Shown: positions 1 to 7,506, counted from the stretch's first letter. The stretch: 17,352 nucleotides of DNA from Bacillota bacterium (GCA_021802375.1 JAKAAL010000011.1:1-17352), one strand, 5' to 3'. Notes: generated by a model not told the origin, from the sequence alone. Translations and numbers: made by a program.

Positions 1-75
1 GAAAGTGACCACAAAGTCTACAATAGCCTTGAGAACGCGGAAGGATCCGGTGACATAAATTTCTTGGGCAAATGA
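1..75 (+). CDS. C-terminal tail of an unidentified upstream gene (partial)
   Basis: Frame 1 is open from the first base to a TGA at 73-75, giving 24 residues that end in GDINFLGK. The stop lies 9 nt before the next ATG, as expected for the end of a gene in the same operon. Frame 2 is also open, to a TAA at 56-58, so the frame choice rests only on spacing. The tail is too short to identify a family. Confidence 0.4.
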   Translation, partial: ESDHKVYNSLENAEGSGDINFLGK

Positions 76-84
76 GGGATAACG

Positions 85-513
85 ATGCAGCACATACATG
101 ACAACAAGCCGCCACTGTCGCATGGTACCGCCAGCTTGTGGGTGGACTTGGTTTTTTGGCACCCTGATGTCAAGGATGCGCGCAAGGTGACGGATTTCCT
201 AGAAGAGTACGGGCTGGGCGAGCGCTCTCAAACCGTGGAATGGCTAGATAAGTTTACAGTCCGTCTGGCGATGTGGCGCGGCAAGTACTGGTATTTCTTA
301 ACCCCGGAAGAATGGGAACAGGCCGGTCAAGACTTGGCGCAGTTCATCAAAAAGACTGCCTATCAGTACCACTGCAAGAAAGTCGAATACGACACCCGGG
401 CCTTCTCGGTCGGTCTGGAGAAGCGCGTCCGCAAGGAAAATCGGCAGGTCGAACAGCTCTTGAAGGAGCAGCCCGCCCATGACCATCCCGTTTGGTGGGT
501 GTTCTCTCTGTGA
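85..513 (+). CDS. Hypothetical protein, 142 residues, family not recognised
   Basis: ATG start with a modest GAGGG ribosome site about 9 nt upstream. The product is soluble, rich in tryptophan and tyrosine (for example WRGKYWYFLTPEEWEQ in the middle), with a basic, probably helical C-terminal third (EKRVRKENRQVEQLLKEQ). I see no signal peptide, membrane segment or metal motif. Its TGA (511-513) overlaps the likely GTG start of the dehydratase gene, so the two are probably translationally coupled. A shared amino-acid metabolic role can be guessed only from position. Function unknown. Confidence 0.75.
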   Translation: MQHIHDNKPPLSHGTASLWVDLVFWHPDVKDARKVTDFLEEYGLGERSQTVEWLDKFTVRLAMWRGKYWYFLTPEEWEQAGQDLAQFIKKTAYQYHCKKVEYDTRAFSVGLEKRVRKENRQVEQLLKEQPAHDHPVWWVFSL

Positions 514-1460
514 GCGCTCCCACACGCCAGTCCATAGTAGACGCCCAGCAACGTCTCCAGGGCGTCATTCACGAAACCCCGCTGGCCAAGAGCCAATCGC
601 TTTCCAACTTGGTTCGGGGCGAACTGCGATTCAAACCCGAAAATTTGCAGGTAACGGGATCCTTCAAGATTCGCGGCGCTTTCAACAAGGTGGCCGAGGT
701 AGCCGCTGCAGGCGCCCGCGGGGTTGTGACGGCATCATCCGGAAACCACGGGCAAGCCGTAGCCTGGGCTGCGCGTCATTTTGGCCTGCCAGCACGAATT
801 GTCGTTCCCACCATCGCGCCGGTCGTCAAAATCCAAGCGGCAGAGGCCTTTGGCGCCGAGGTGGAGATGTGTGGAACTCGCAGCAGTGAACGGTTGGACC
901 GGGCCCACCAACTGGCCGAAGAACTGGGTTATGTCTTTGTCCCCCCGTATGACGATCCGGCCATTATGTCAGGGCAAGGCACGATCGGGTTGGAAATCCT
1001 AGAGGAATGGCCCGAGGTGGACACCGTCCTGGTGCCCATCGGGGGCGGCGGACTGATATCCGGCATCGCAACCGCCATCAAGGAAACGCGCCCCGACGTG
1101 CGGGTGATTGGGGTGGAACCGAAAGGCGCCGCCAAGGCTTTCGAATCCCGGAAACAGGGCCATCGCGTGGAACTGCCTGGCACCGACAGCATTGCTGACG
1201 GCCTCATTACGCTGTCCTTGGGTCATCTGACCCATCCGGTCGTAGAACGTTATGTGGATGATATCGTGACGGTGAGCGACGCAGAAATCCGTGAGGCCTT
1301 CTGGCTGTTGTTTTCCCGGCTAAAATATGTGGTTGAACCCTCGGGTGCAGCCACGGCTGCTTGGGCCTTTGCGGCTGGTCGAGACTTACTTGCTGGGCAC
1401 CGCACGGCGGCGGTTCTGAGCGGTGGAAACTGCGACCCCGACACCGTCCGCCATCTGTAA
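510..1460 (+). CDS. Threonine/serine dehydratase (PLP fold type II, serine racemase-like)
   Basis: A 316-residue fold-type II PLP enzyme of the threonine dehydratase / serine racemase family, which deaminates threonine or serine to 2-oxobutyrate or pyruvate. The Schiff-base lysine lies in SFKIRGA (about K53), the substrate loop is SSGNHGQA (about 76-83), the phosphate-binding glycine loop is GGGGLISG (about 178-185), and the C-terminal SGGNCDP contacts the pyridine nitrogen. There is no C-terminal ACT regulatory domain, so it resembles catabolic dehydratases or racemases rather than biosynthetic IlvA. The start is taken as GTG 510, overlapping the upstream TGA and preceded by GGTGGG. An in-frame TTG at 492 is possible but has no ribosome site. 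Substrate specificity cannot be read from the sequence. Confidence 0.9.
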   Translation: MSAPTRQSIVDAQQRLQGVIHETPLAKSQSLSNLVRGELRFKPENLQVTGSFKIRGAFNKVAEVAAAGARGVVTASSGNHGQAVAWAARHFGLPARIVVPTIAPVVKIQAAEAFGAEVEMCGTRSSERLDRAHQLAEELGYVFVPPYDDPAIMSGQGTIGLEILEEWPEVDTVLVPIGGGGLISGIATAIKETRPDVRVIGVEPKGAAKAFESRKQGHRVELPGTDSIADGLITLSLGHLTHPVVERYVDDIVTVSDAEIREAFWLLFSRLKYVVEPSGAATAAWAFAAGRDLLAGHRTAAVLSGGNCDPDTVRHL

Positions 1461-1514
1461 ATTTTTGAATAACGGAGTCGAATTGGCAAACCCTACCGTC
1501 CAGGAGGGGTTCCC

Positions 1515-1673
1515 ATGGACCAACCGACTACCTGTTCTTGTGGCAACGCATCTGTTGCTCAATGCTACGACTGTCAGAGTTCGCTCTGCGATGACCACCT
1601 GTGTGCTGGTTGCGGACGCTGTGCCAATGACTGCGTCTGCCACCTCCGCTGGTGGATCCCAGAATTCTTCTAA
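1515..1673 (+). CDS. Cysteine-rich B-box-like zinc-binding miniprotein, 52 residues
   Basis: ATG 1515 sits 7 nt after a strong AGGAGG (1502-1507), and the gene ends at a TAA directly at a terminator. The product has ten cysteines and two histidines in 52 residues. The first half, C-x-C-x7-C-x2-C-x4-C-x2-H, resembles a B-box zinc finger (CYDCQSSLCDDH). The second half, CAGCGRCANDCVCH, could hold a second metal site, and it ends in LRWWIPEFF. Two Zn(II) ions would fit the ligands, but that is inference. It follows the dehydratase by 54 nt, so it may be co-transcribed. No enzymatic domain; a protein- or nucleic-acid-binding role is possible. Confidence 0.8.
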   Translation: MDQPTTCSCGNASVAQCYDCQSSLCDDHLCAGCGRCANDCVCHLRWWIPEFF

Positions 1674-1707
1674 GCAAAAGCCCCCGGGCATCGGGGGCTT
1701 TTGCTTA
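1671..1707. terminator. Strong bidirectional hairpin terminator
   Basis: A perfect 16-bp stem (1671-1686 with 1692-1707) around a 5-nt loop. The stem has a GC core (GCCCCCG/CGGGGGC) flanked by AAAAG and CTTTT, so both strands show a U-rich side. It lies between the plus-strand miniprotein gene and the convergent wrbA gene ending at 1715, and probably serves both. Confidence 0.9.
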
Positions 1708-1714
1708 GTCCAGT

Positions 1715-2335
1715 CTAATGTCCTGCAGTGATCGGCGTGCTCACTAAACGGTGGGTAATTTCAACCAGCCGCTTGGTCTGATGGCGCACAGCCGTCAGAG
1801 TTTCTGCAGGGATGCCCTCCTCGCTCGCGGTGACCGACGTTCCATAGGGGTTCCCACCCGCCGCAAACAACACCTGGTCAGTGTATCCCGGTGCCACAAC
1901 GATCGCTCCCCAATGGTACATGGAAGTGTATAAGGCCAAAATGGTGGTTTCTTGTCCGCCATGGGGGTTGGCCGCCGAACTCATCGCTGTCACCGTTTTG
2001 TTGGCAAGCTTGCCCTGCGCCCAAAGCGGACCGGTGGAGTCCAAAAATTGTTTCATTTGGGCTGCCATGTTTCCATAACGGGTCGGCACACTAAAAATGA
2101 GCCCGTCCGCCCAGTCCAGGTCATCCAAACTGGCTACAGCCACGTCCGCCGTCTTCTCCACGTGCTCTTTCCAGGCCGGGTTGCTATTGATGGCCTCAGG
2201 AGGTGCCAACTCCGGCACCCGACGTACCCGGACCTCGGCCCCCATCTCCCGGGCGGCCTTTTCGGCCTCCAAAGCCAAGCGGTGGTTAGTTCCCGTGGCG
2301 CTGTAGTAAATCACTGCAATCTTCACGTTGTTCAT
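1715..2335 (-). CDS. wrbA: NAD(P)H:quinone oxidoreductase, WrbA type
   Basis: A 206-residue flavodoxin-like protein of the usual WrbA length. It shows the FMN phosphate loop SATGTN (residues 12-17), the WrbA signature PTRYGNM (84-90), and the SSAANPHGGQETT segment (119-131) typical of the family. WrbA enzymes reduce quinones by two electrons using NAD(P)H and so avoid semiquinone formation. The start has a clear AGGAGG 6 nt upstream. The gene follows the FMN reductase gene by 17 nt in the same direction and is divergent from an HxlR/YodB-like regulator, so a quinone-detoxification operon is likely. Confidence 0.93.
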   Translation of the reverse strand: MNNVKIAVIYYSATGTNHRLALEAEKAAREMGAEVRVRRVPELAPPEAINSNPAWKEHVEKTADVAVASLDDLDWADGLIFSVPTRYGNMAAQMKQFLDSTGPLWAQGKLANKTVTAMSSAANPHGGQETTILALYTSMYHWGAIVVAPGYTDQVLFAAGGNPYGTSVTASEEGIPAETLTAVRHQTKRLVEITHRLVSTPITAGH

Positions 2336-2352
2336 CCGTATCCTCCTTGTCG

Positions 2353-2898
2353 TCAGACCGAAATCCGCCCACCGACGCGCGCGTACAGGTTCTCGGCCAG
2401 CATTGTCATCAGCCGCTGGGCCACCAAATCATTGAGTTGGCCCCGAGGCTCCAGCTTCACGTGCGCCTCGGAAATCAAAACCTCTGGCTTCTGCACCAAA
2501 TCGGCATCCATGAAGGTTAGAATCTGCCGCAGGTGTAATTGGCTGCGCAACGTGCCAAACAACCCCTGCGATGCTCCCAACACGACCGACGGCTTTCCCG
2601 CGATTGAGGACCCAATCGGGTCGCGGGACGCCCAGTCCAAGGCATTCTTGATCACCGCCGGGATAGAGCCATTGTATTCAGGTGTGAAGCACACGAGGGC
2701 ATCTGCCCGCCGCATGAGATCCCAAAACTGCCGCGCTTGCTTGGGCGGCTCCAAGTCTGGGTTGTAAAAGGGCAGCGACCCAATCGAGGCCTCAGTCCAG
2801 GTCACATCATGGGGCGCGATATCGCGGAAAACCTGAAACAGTGCGCGATTGTACGACGCTTCACGCAAACTGCCCACCAACGCAACCCATTCCTGCAT
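2353..2898 (-). CDS. NADPH-dependent FMN reductase / azo-chromate-quinone reductase family
   Basis: A 181-residue flavoprotein with GSLREASYNRAL near the N terminus (FMN phosphate binding) and PEYNGSIPAVIKNALDW in the middle, the two hallmarks of the NADPH-dependent FMN reductase family (YhdA, ChrR, ArsH relatives). ATG 2898 is chosen because AGGAGGT lies 7 nt upstream; a start at 2934 would place that ribosome site inside the gene. First gene of a two-gene operon with wrbA. The exact electron acceptor (quinone, azo dye, chromate, flavin) is not deducible. Confidence 0.9.
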   Translation of the reverse strand: MQEWVALVGSLREASYNRALFQVFRDIAPHDVTWTEASIGSLPFYNPDLEPPKQARQFWDLMRRADALVCFTPEYNGSIPAVIKNALDWASRDPIGSSIAGKPSVVLGASQGLFGTLRSQLHLRQILTFMDADLVQKPEVLISEAHVKLEPRGQLNDLVAQRLMTMLAENLYARVGGRISV

Positions 2899-2972
2899 GC
2901 CGCGCACCTCCTCTTTCAGAGTTCCCCGATGCAACTCGGGCTAAATGCTTATGTTTGGTTAGCGACTATGTT

Positions 2973-3020
2973 ATTGTAATACTACTGGAGCTTCATTTGT
3001 CAACAGGTCGGCGTTATAAT
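2973..3020. promoter_or_regulatory. Divergent promoter region between the flavoprotein operon and the hxlR-type gene
   Basis: On the minus strand a perfect TTGACA (3003-2998) is followed by TATTAC after 16 nt (2981-2976) or TACAAT after 19 nt (2978-2973). On the plus strand TATAAT lies at 3015-3020, with only a weak TTCATT at 2992-2997 as -35. The minus -35 thus falls inside the plus promoter, so one bound regulator could control both. A short imperfect dyad, TTATTGTAATA, lies at 2971-2981. No certain operator is visible. Confidence 0.55.
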
Positions 3021-3078
3021 ATTTAGGGTATCCAGCGATGTTATCAGGTGAGATTCTCTACGAGAGGAGGACAAGGTT

Positions 3079-3405
3079 ATGAAGGATTTTGACATGTGCC
3101 CGCGCTTCGAAGCCGCTGTCGGCTTAATTGGCAAACGTTGGACCGGCCTCATTATCGAAGTGTTGCTACAGCAACCCCAGCGCTTTTCAGAAATTGCCCA
3201 ATCCATCCCGCAAGTCAGCGACCGCATGCTGGCGGAACGGTTGAAGGAGCTTGAAGCCGAAGGCATCGTGGATCGCCACGTATACCCTGACACACCGGTG
3301 CGAGTCGAGTACGCACTTACAGAAAAGGGACGGGACTTGGCGCCCGTGATGCAAGCCTTGCATGACTGGGCCAACAGTTGGATTTTGGTCCCCACCCCCA
3401 AATAG
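3079..3405 (+). CDS. HxlR-family redox regulator, YodB-like
   Basis: A 108-residue winged-helix protein. Residues 7-28 (CPRFEAAVGLIGKRWTGLII) and the stretch SDRMLAERLKELEAEGIVDR closely resemble my recollection of Bacillus YodB, a thiol-based repressor of azoreductase and nitroreductase genes that responds to quinones and diamide. The single cysteine, C7, occupies the position of the conserved sensing cysteine. The C-terminal cysteines of YodB are absent, so an intersubunit C7-C7' disulfide is unavailable unless C7 itself pairs, and thiol alkylation or mixed disulfides are alternatives. Excellent ribosome site (GAGAGGAGG) 8 nt before ATG. Divergent from the two flavoprotein genes, its likely targets. 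Confidence 0.9.
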   Translation: MKDFDMCPRFEAAVGLIGKRWTGLIIEVLLQQPQRFSEIAQSIPQVSDRMLAERLKELEAEGIVDRHVYPDTPVRVEYALTEKGRDLAPVMQALHDWANSWILVPTPK

Positions 3406-3526
3406 AAACAATTATTTTTTGGCGCCTAAGCTTCTTCGTTGCCGTTCGCGAAGCTGTTCGTGTACCCTTACCATATGGTCTTGCATAAGATGCAGGACGT
3501 CATAACGGTAAAGGAGCGATGGCTCA

Positions 3527-4699
3527 ATGAAGCTTGCCGCGCGCATGGAAAAACTCCCTCCTTATTTGTTCCTCGAATTGGATCGACTCATCGAACGCCA
3601 ACGTGCACTGGGACACGATATCATCAATTTGGGAATTGGGGATCCAGACCAGCCCACGCCGAACCACATTATTCAGGCCCTGAAAACCGCTGCTGAACAG
3701 CCGAGCAACCATCGATATCCCAATTATTTAGGGAGCCCCGCCTTTCGCCAAGCGATTGCACGCTGGTATCAAACGCGTTTTGGGGTCAACCTGGACCCTG
3801 CCGCCGAAACAGTCGGACTGATTGGCTCCAAGGAGGGCATTGCGCATTTGACGTGGGCCATGGCAGGCCCCGGCGATCTCGTGATTGTGCCGGACCCCAG
3901 CTACCCCGTCTATTTGAGTCAAGCTATTTTGGCCGGTGCCGAAGTTTATCACTTGCCCCTGCCCGCAGAGCGCCGCTTCCTGCCCGACCTCGATGCCATC
4001 CCTGAGGACGTCCTCAAACGGGCCAAGATGCTGTGGGTTAACTACCCGAACAACCCCACCGGCGCTACGGCCGACTTGTCCTTTTTCGAAGAGGCTGTCG
4101 CCCTGTGCCGTCAGCATGACATCCTCTTGTGCAGTGACTTAGCCTACGCGGAAATCGGCTATGACGGCTATCGAGCCCCCAGCGCTCTCCAAGTTGACGG
4201 TGCTAAAGATGTCACCGTCGAGTTCTACTCGCTGTCAAAGCCGTTCAACATGACTGGCTGGCGCGTGGCCGCCGCCGTGGGCAATGCCACGGCCGTCGGG
4301 GCGCTCGGCACCCTTAAGAGCAACCTCGACTCGGGTGTCTTCAGTGCCGTCCAGGAAGCTGCCGTAACGGCATTAGACACCGATCCTCTGGAGTTCTTTC
4401 GCGAGCAAAGCGCCCTGTACGAACAGCGTCGCGACATTGCCCTCAGGGCTCTTAAGGATATGGGTCTCGGCATTCCCACCCCGCTGTCCACATTCTACAT
4501 CTGGTTTAGGACACCGAATGGCATGACTTCAAGCGAAGCCAGCCGTTTCTTCGTTGAAGCGGCCCAAGTGGTGGTCGCGCCTGGCTCCTCTTATGGAGAG
4601 GTTGGTGAGGGCTGGCTGCGTGCCTCGCTCACCTGCCCGACGGAACGGCTCATCGAGGCATTTGATCGAATGAAGGCGGCCATGGAGCGGTTATCCTAG
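3527..4699 (+). CDS. Class I/II PLP aminotransferase (LL-diaminopimelate or aspartate aminotransferase-like)
   Basis: A 390-residue fold-type I aminotransferase. Visible landmarks are the N-terminal NLGIGDPDQPTP, the cofactor-stacking NYPNNPTG (172-179), D204 in CSDLAYAEI, the Schiff-base lysine K238 in SLSKPFNMTGWR, and the C-terminal arginine in WLRASLT that would bind the substrate carboxylate. The pattern is close to LL-diaminopimelate aminotransferase and related aspartate/alanine transaminases. AAGGAG lies 10 nt before ATG 3527; an earlier out-of-frame ATG at 3519 encodes only three codons. It is followed 26 nt later by glutamate racemase, compatible with a role in peptidoglycan precursor supply, but substrate is inferred only. 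Confidence 0.88.
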   Translation: MKLAARMEKLPPYLFLELDRLIERQRALGHDIINLGIGDPDQPTPNHIIQALKTAAEQPSNHRYPNYLGSPAFRQAIARWYQTRFGVNLDPAAETVGLIGSKEGIAHLTWAMAGPGDLVIVPDPSYPVYLSQAILAGAEVYHLPLPAERRFLPDLDAIPEDVLKRAKMLWVNYPNNPTGATADLSFFEEAVALCRQHDILLCSDLAYAEIGYDGYRAPSALQVDGAKDVTVEFYSLSKPFNMTGWRVAAAVGNATAVGALGTLKSNLDSGVFSAVQEAAVTALDTDPLEFFREQSALYEQRRDIALRALKDMGLGIPTPLSTFYIWFRTPNGMTSSEASRFFVEAAQVVVAPGSSYGEVGEGWLRASLTCPTERLIEAFDRMKAAMERLS

Positions 4700-4725
4700 T
4701 CCGGAATCCCAATTGAGGTGGTAGC

Positions 4726-5586
4726 ATGGCGACACCCGATCCGGTGGCGCTGTTTGACTCTGGGGAAGGCGGACTCACAGTCCTCCGGCACCTCGTCGAG
4801 CGGTTTCCTGGCGAGCACTTTATTTACGCTGCCGACAGCGCGCACTTTCCATACGGCGACAAGTCGTTGGATACGGTGCGCGACTGGTTTCTGGCCTTCC
4901 TCCAGTTTTTCGTAACCCAAGGAGCGCGTGCTGTGGTGATTGCCTGCAACACGGCCACGGCCGCGGCTCTGGATGCCGCGCGGGATGCAGTCGACATTCC
5001 GGTCTTCGGGGTTGTCGAGCCTGCCGCCGTCCGAGCCGCCCGTATCACCGGAAATGGCCATGTTGGGGTGCTCTCCACGCTGGGCACCTTTAACTCAGGA
5101 CTCTATCCACAATTTTTAACCCGTCAGAACCCGGATCTGCAAGTGGTGGCCAAGCCATGCCCCATTTTGGTGACTATGGCGGAAAACGGCACGGTGCGAG
5201 GAGCGTCGGTAGAACAGGAGGTGCGGCAATGTGTCACACCGGTGCTCGAGCAAGGGGTCGACACCATCATTCTCGGCTGTACTCATTTCCCACACATGCG
5301 CGAGGTCTTCAACCATGTCGTCGATGGCCAAGCTGTCATCGTGGACCCGGGCGAGGAGGCCGCCGATCTCCTCGAGCAGGAGTTGGGATTAGCCCCACAA
5401 CGTTCGTCGGTGTCCGAGGTTCAGGCCTGGACCAGCGGGGATCCCATCCGGTTTCGAGCCATCGCTCACCTGTTATGCCCGAACATTCCGCTCCGTGCCC
5501 ACCCGCTCATATGGAAGTCCGGAGCACTGACCGAGCCCGAAAATGAAAACTTGACAGAATTCGATGCAACCGACGATAATTCCTAA
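4726..5586 (+). CDS. murI: Glutamate racemase
   Basis: A 286-residue cofactor-independent racemase making D-glutamate for peptidoglycan. The N-terminal FDSGEGGLTVLRHL loop is typical, and the two catalytic cysteines are C74 (ACNTATA) and C185 (GCTHFPH). PYGDKS (42-47) is also characteristic. GAGGTGG precedes ATG 4726. An acidic tail of about 20 residues (EPENENLTEFDATDDNS) extends beyond the usual end. It probably forms an operon with the preceding aminotransferase. Confidence 0.95.
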   Translation: MATPDPVALFDSGEGGLTVLRHLVERFPGEHFIYAADSAHFPYGDKSLDTVRDWFLAFLQFFVTQGARAVVIACNTATAAALDAARDAVDIPVFGVVEPAAVRAARITGNGHVGVLSTLGTFNSGLYPQFLTRQNPDLQVVAKPCPILVTMAENGTVRGASVEQEVRQCVTPVLEQGVDTIILGCTHFPHMREVFNHVVDGQAVIVDPGEEAADLLEQELGLAPQRSSVSEVQAWTSGDPIRFRAIAHLLCPNIPLRAHPLIWKSGALTEPENENLTEFDATDDNS

Positions 5587-5675
5587 TAACACGATATGAT
5601 TTTGAGGAAGATGACGCCTGCGCCAGCCATCCAGCGTGCTGTGGCCACCAAGTCCGAAGATCCATCCTGCCACCA

Positions 5676-5999
5676 TCGCACCTCAACCGCACAATTTTGG
5701 TCGACGGAGCATTGGATGGGGGATCAGCCGACCAGCCCAACCCGTTGCACCACCTTCTCACCTCTCTGGCAGGCTGCATGAGTGCGGTACTGCAAATGAT
5801 TGCTCATGACAAAGGCCGGTCTGGAGTAGGGGTTGAATTCACTGCCGAGGGGTAATGGGCCTGCGCGGAAGGGCGGACCCGTATTTCCACACCATCGACC
5901 GTCGGGGTGCCTCAAGAAGCGCTCGACGCAGTCCAGCACGACGTGGACCGGCGTTGTCCTGTGCATCGGGCTCATGGAGCCAAGCTGGCATTAGAATCC
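5676..5999 (+). pseudogene. OsmC/Ohr-like gene remnant, interrupted by an in-frame TAA
   Basis: One frame from 5676 encodes TILVDGALDGGSADQPNP, then LHHLLTSLAGCMSAVLQMIA, matching the OsmC-family VDxPxxxGGxDxGPNP and LLxxLAGC motifs with the first reactive cysteine. After VGVEFTAEG a TAA occurs at 5853-5855. The same frame then continues to VPQEALDAVQHDVDRRCPVHR, which matches the conserved second-cysteine segment of OsmC. The region between the two parts is shorter than usual, and I find no start codon in this frame upstream, so deletions or frameshifts are also likely. OsmC proteins reduce organic peroxides; this copy looks inactive. It fills the gap between murI and the cysteine synthase gene. 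Confidence 0.75.
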
Positions 6000-6042
6000 G
6001 CGAGTCTTGGGATATCAATATCCAATAACGGAGGTTTTCGCG

Positions 6043-6969
6043 ATGAAATTTGAGTCCTTATTGGACGCGATCGGCAATACGCCCCTAATTCGGCTTCACG
6101 ACCTGTCCCGCGAGACAGGCTGGGATGTCTACGGAAAATGGGAAGCCCGCAATCCTGCCGGGAGCGTCAAAGATCGCATCGCATGGGCTATGGTGCGGGC
6201 AGCCGAGCAAGACGGCCGACTCGTACAAGGTGGCACCATCATCGAACCAACGTCGGGGAATACCGGCATTGGTCTCGCTTGGGTGGCTGCAGCGCGGGGT
6301 TATCGCGCCATGGTCACGATGCCGGAAACGGCAAGCATCGAGCGTCGCTTGATGATGCGGGGGTTCGGCGCTGAAGTGATTCTCACACCAGGTCCGGAGG
6401 GCATGAGCGGAGCGGTCCGCAAGGCCCATGAACTCCAAACGACCGTTCCTGGCTCGGTCATTCTGCAACAGTTCGAGAATCCCGCCAACGCCGCCATCCA
6501 TTACGAAACCACGGGTCCAGAAATTTGGCGGGACATCGAGGGCCGCCTAGACGTCTTTTTGGCGGGCGTCGGTACCGGGGGCACCATCACGGGCGCCGGG
6601 CGGTATCTCAAAGAACAGAACCCTGCCCTTACCGTTGTCGCCGTAGAGCCAGCGGAATCTCCGGTGCTTGCCGGCGGGTCTCCAGGACCGCATCGCATCC
6701 AGGGAATCGGCGCCGGATTTGTGCCCGCTGTTCTTGATTCCCACATCTATGACGTGTTGGAAGAGGTCAAGGACCAAGACGCCATCGATCAAGCCCGACG
6801 CTTAATGCGGGCAGAGGGGCTTGCCGTGGGGATATCCAGCGGCGCCGCCCTCCAAGGCGCCCGGCAATCGTTGCCCAGGATCGGCAAAACCGGAATCGCT
6901 GTGGTGGTTCTGCCCGATCACGCCGAGCGGTACCTGTCCACAGCACTGTTTGCGGAGGAGCGGCCATGA
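6043..6969 (+). CDS. cysK: Cysteine synthase (O-acetylserine sulfhydrylase family)
   Basis: A 308-residue fold-type II PLP enzyme that makes cysteine from O-acetylserine (or a related activated serine) and sulfide. The Schiff-base lysine is K43 in NPAGSVKDR, the substrate loop is PTSGNTG (69-75), the phosphate loop is GVGTGGT (175-181), and HRIQGIGAGFVP (217-228) is typical of CysK. The MRGFGAEV region and overall length are shared with CysM, so K versus M is not settled. ATG 6043 follows CGGAGG by 9 nt; upstream in-frame starts have no ribosome site. It overlaps the next gene, an Rrf2 regulator, by ATGA. Confidence 0.9.
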   Translation: MKFESLLDAIGNTPLIRLHDLSRETGWDVYGKWEARNPAGSVKDRIAWAMVRAAEQDGRLVQGGTIIEPTSGNTGIGLAWVAAARGYRAMVTMPETASIERRLMMRGFGAEVILTPGPEGMSGAVRKAHELQTTVPGSVILQQFENPANAAIHYETTGPEIWRDIEGRLDVFLAGVGTGGTITGAGRYLKEQNPALTVVAVEPAESPVLAGGSPGPHRIQGIGAGFVPAVLDSHIYDVLEEVKDQDAIDQARRLMRAEGLAVGISSGAALQGARQSLPRIGKTGIAVVVLPDHAERYLSTALFAEERP

Positions 6970-7418
6970 ACGGTTTGAAGACTTCTCTGAAAGTCGGAAT
7001 GCAGATCTTGGAATCCCTGGCGCAGGCCAACACCCGACCGGTGCCCGTCCGTGAACTCGCGGAGAAGCTTGGCCAGTCGGAAAAATACTTGGAGCAGTTG
7101 CTGCTGCCCTTGCGCCGCGCCAGGCTGGTCAGCAGCACCCGCGGACCCCATGGTGGATATCGTCTAGCTCGCCCTCCGGCGTACATCACGCTAGTCGAGA
7201 TTGTCCAGCTCATGCAGGGCCCGCTGACGTTCTGCGACTGCCCTTCCAGGCGGTGTGGGGAATGTGTAAGCCCATCCTTGTGGCAATCCCTAGAGGACTG
7301 TCTAGAAAGCAGCATCGCCTCCATTACCCTGGCCGACGCCATCGCCGACCACCCGCGGGCCGTGCCGAAGAGGATGGTTTTGGGACCCACGTGGGTACAG
7401 GATGGTCTGGGAATCTGA
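6966..7418 (+). CDS. Rrf2-family transcriptional regulator with a cysteine cluster
   Basis: A 150-residue Rrf2 protein with an N-terminal winged helix (LAEKLGQSEKYLEQLLLPLRRARLV, then the wing RGPHGGYRLARP). The ATG overlaps the cysteine synthase stop (ATGA), so translation is coupled. In Bacillus the Rrf2 protein CymR represses sulfur genes in complex with CysK; the gene fusion-like arrangement here suggests the same partnership. Unlike CymR it has C90, C92, C97, C100 and C112, arranged C-x-C-x4-C-x2-C-x11-C. That spacing differs from the three-cysteine set of IscR or NsrR and could bind Fe-S or zinc. CymR-like function is inferred from position; ligand unknown. Confidence 0.88.
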   Translation: MNGLKTSLKVGMQILESLAQANTRPVPVRELAEKLGQSEKYLEQLLLPLRRARLVSSTRGPHGGYRLARPPAYITLVEIVQLMQGPLTFCDCPSRRCGECVSPSLWQSLEDCLESSIASITLADAIADHPRAVPKRMVLGPTWVQDGLGI

Positions 7419-7465
7419 CGTTGAGGGAGAGCGGCTGCCGAGTCGTCTTCCTTCCTCTTCTTCAT

Positions 7466-7501
7466 AAAAAAACAAGGCCGTACGGATTGTGTACAGCCTT
7501 G
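7466..7501 (-). terminator. Intrinsic terminator of the RNase P RNA gene
   Basis: Read on the minus strand, CAAGGCTGTAC pairs with GTACGGCCTTG (one G-U) around a 7-nt loop, followed by seven T residues (7472-7466). It follows the 3' end of the RNase P RNA and also separates it from the convergent Rrf2 gene. Confidence 0.92.
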
Positions 7502-7506
7502 CAGCG

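Noticed and set aside
1952..2767. 271-codon plus-strand open frame
   Set aside because: Antisense of wrbA and the FMN reductase gene; low-complexity shadow composition.
3406..3526. Possible terminator after the HxlR gene (AGCTTC/GAAGCT stem near 3429-3455)
   Set aside because: Short stem, long loop and no T-run after it; the T-rich tract at 3412-3420 comes before it.
3519..3530. Three-codon frame ATG GCT CAA TGA overlapping the aminotransferase start
   Set aside because: The ribosome site is only 2 nt away from this ATG but 10 nt from the real one; likely chance.
6767..7465. 232-codon minus-strand open frame
   Set aside because: Antisense of the cysK end and the Rrf2 gene, both of which have clear families.
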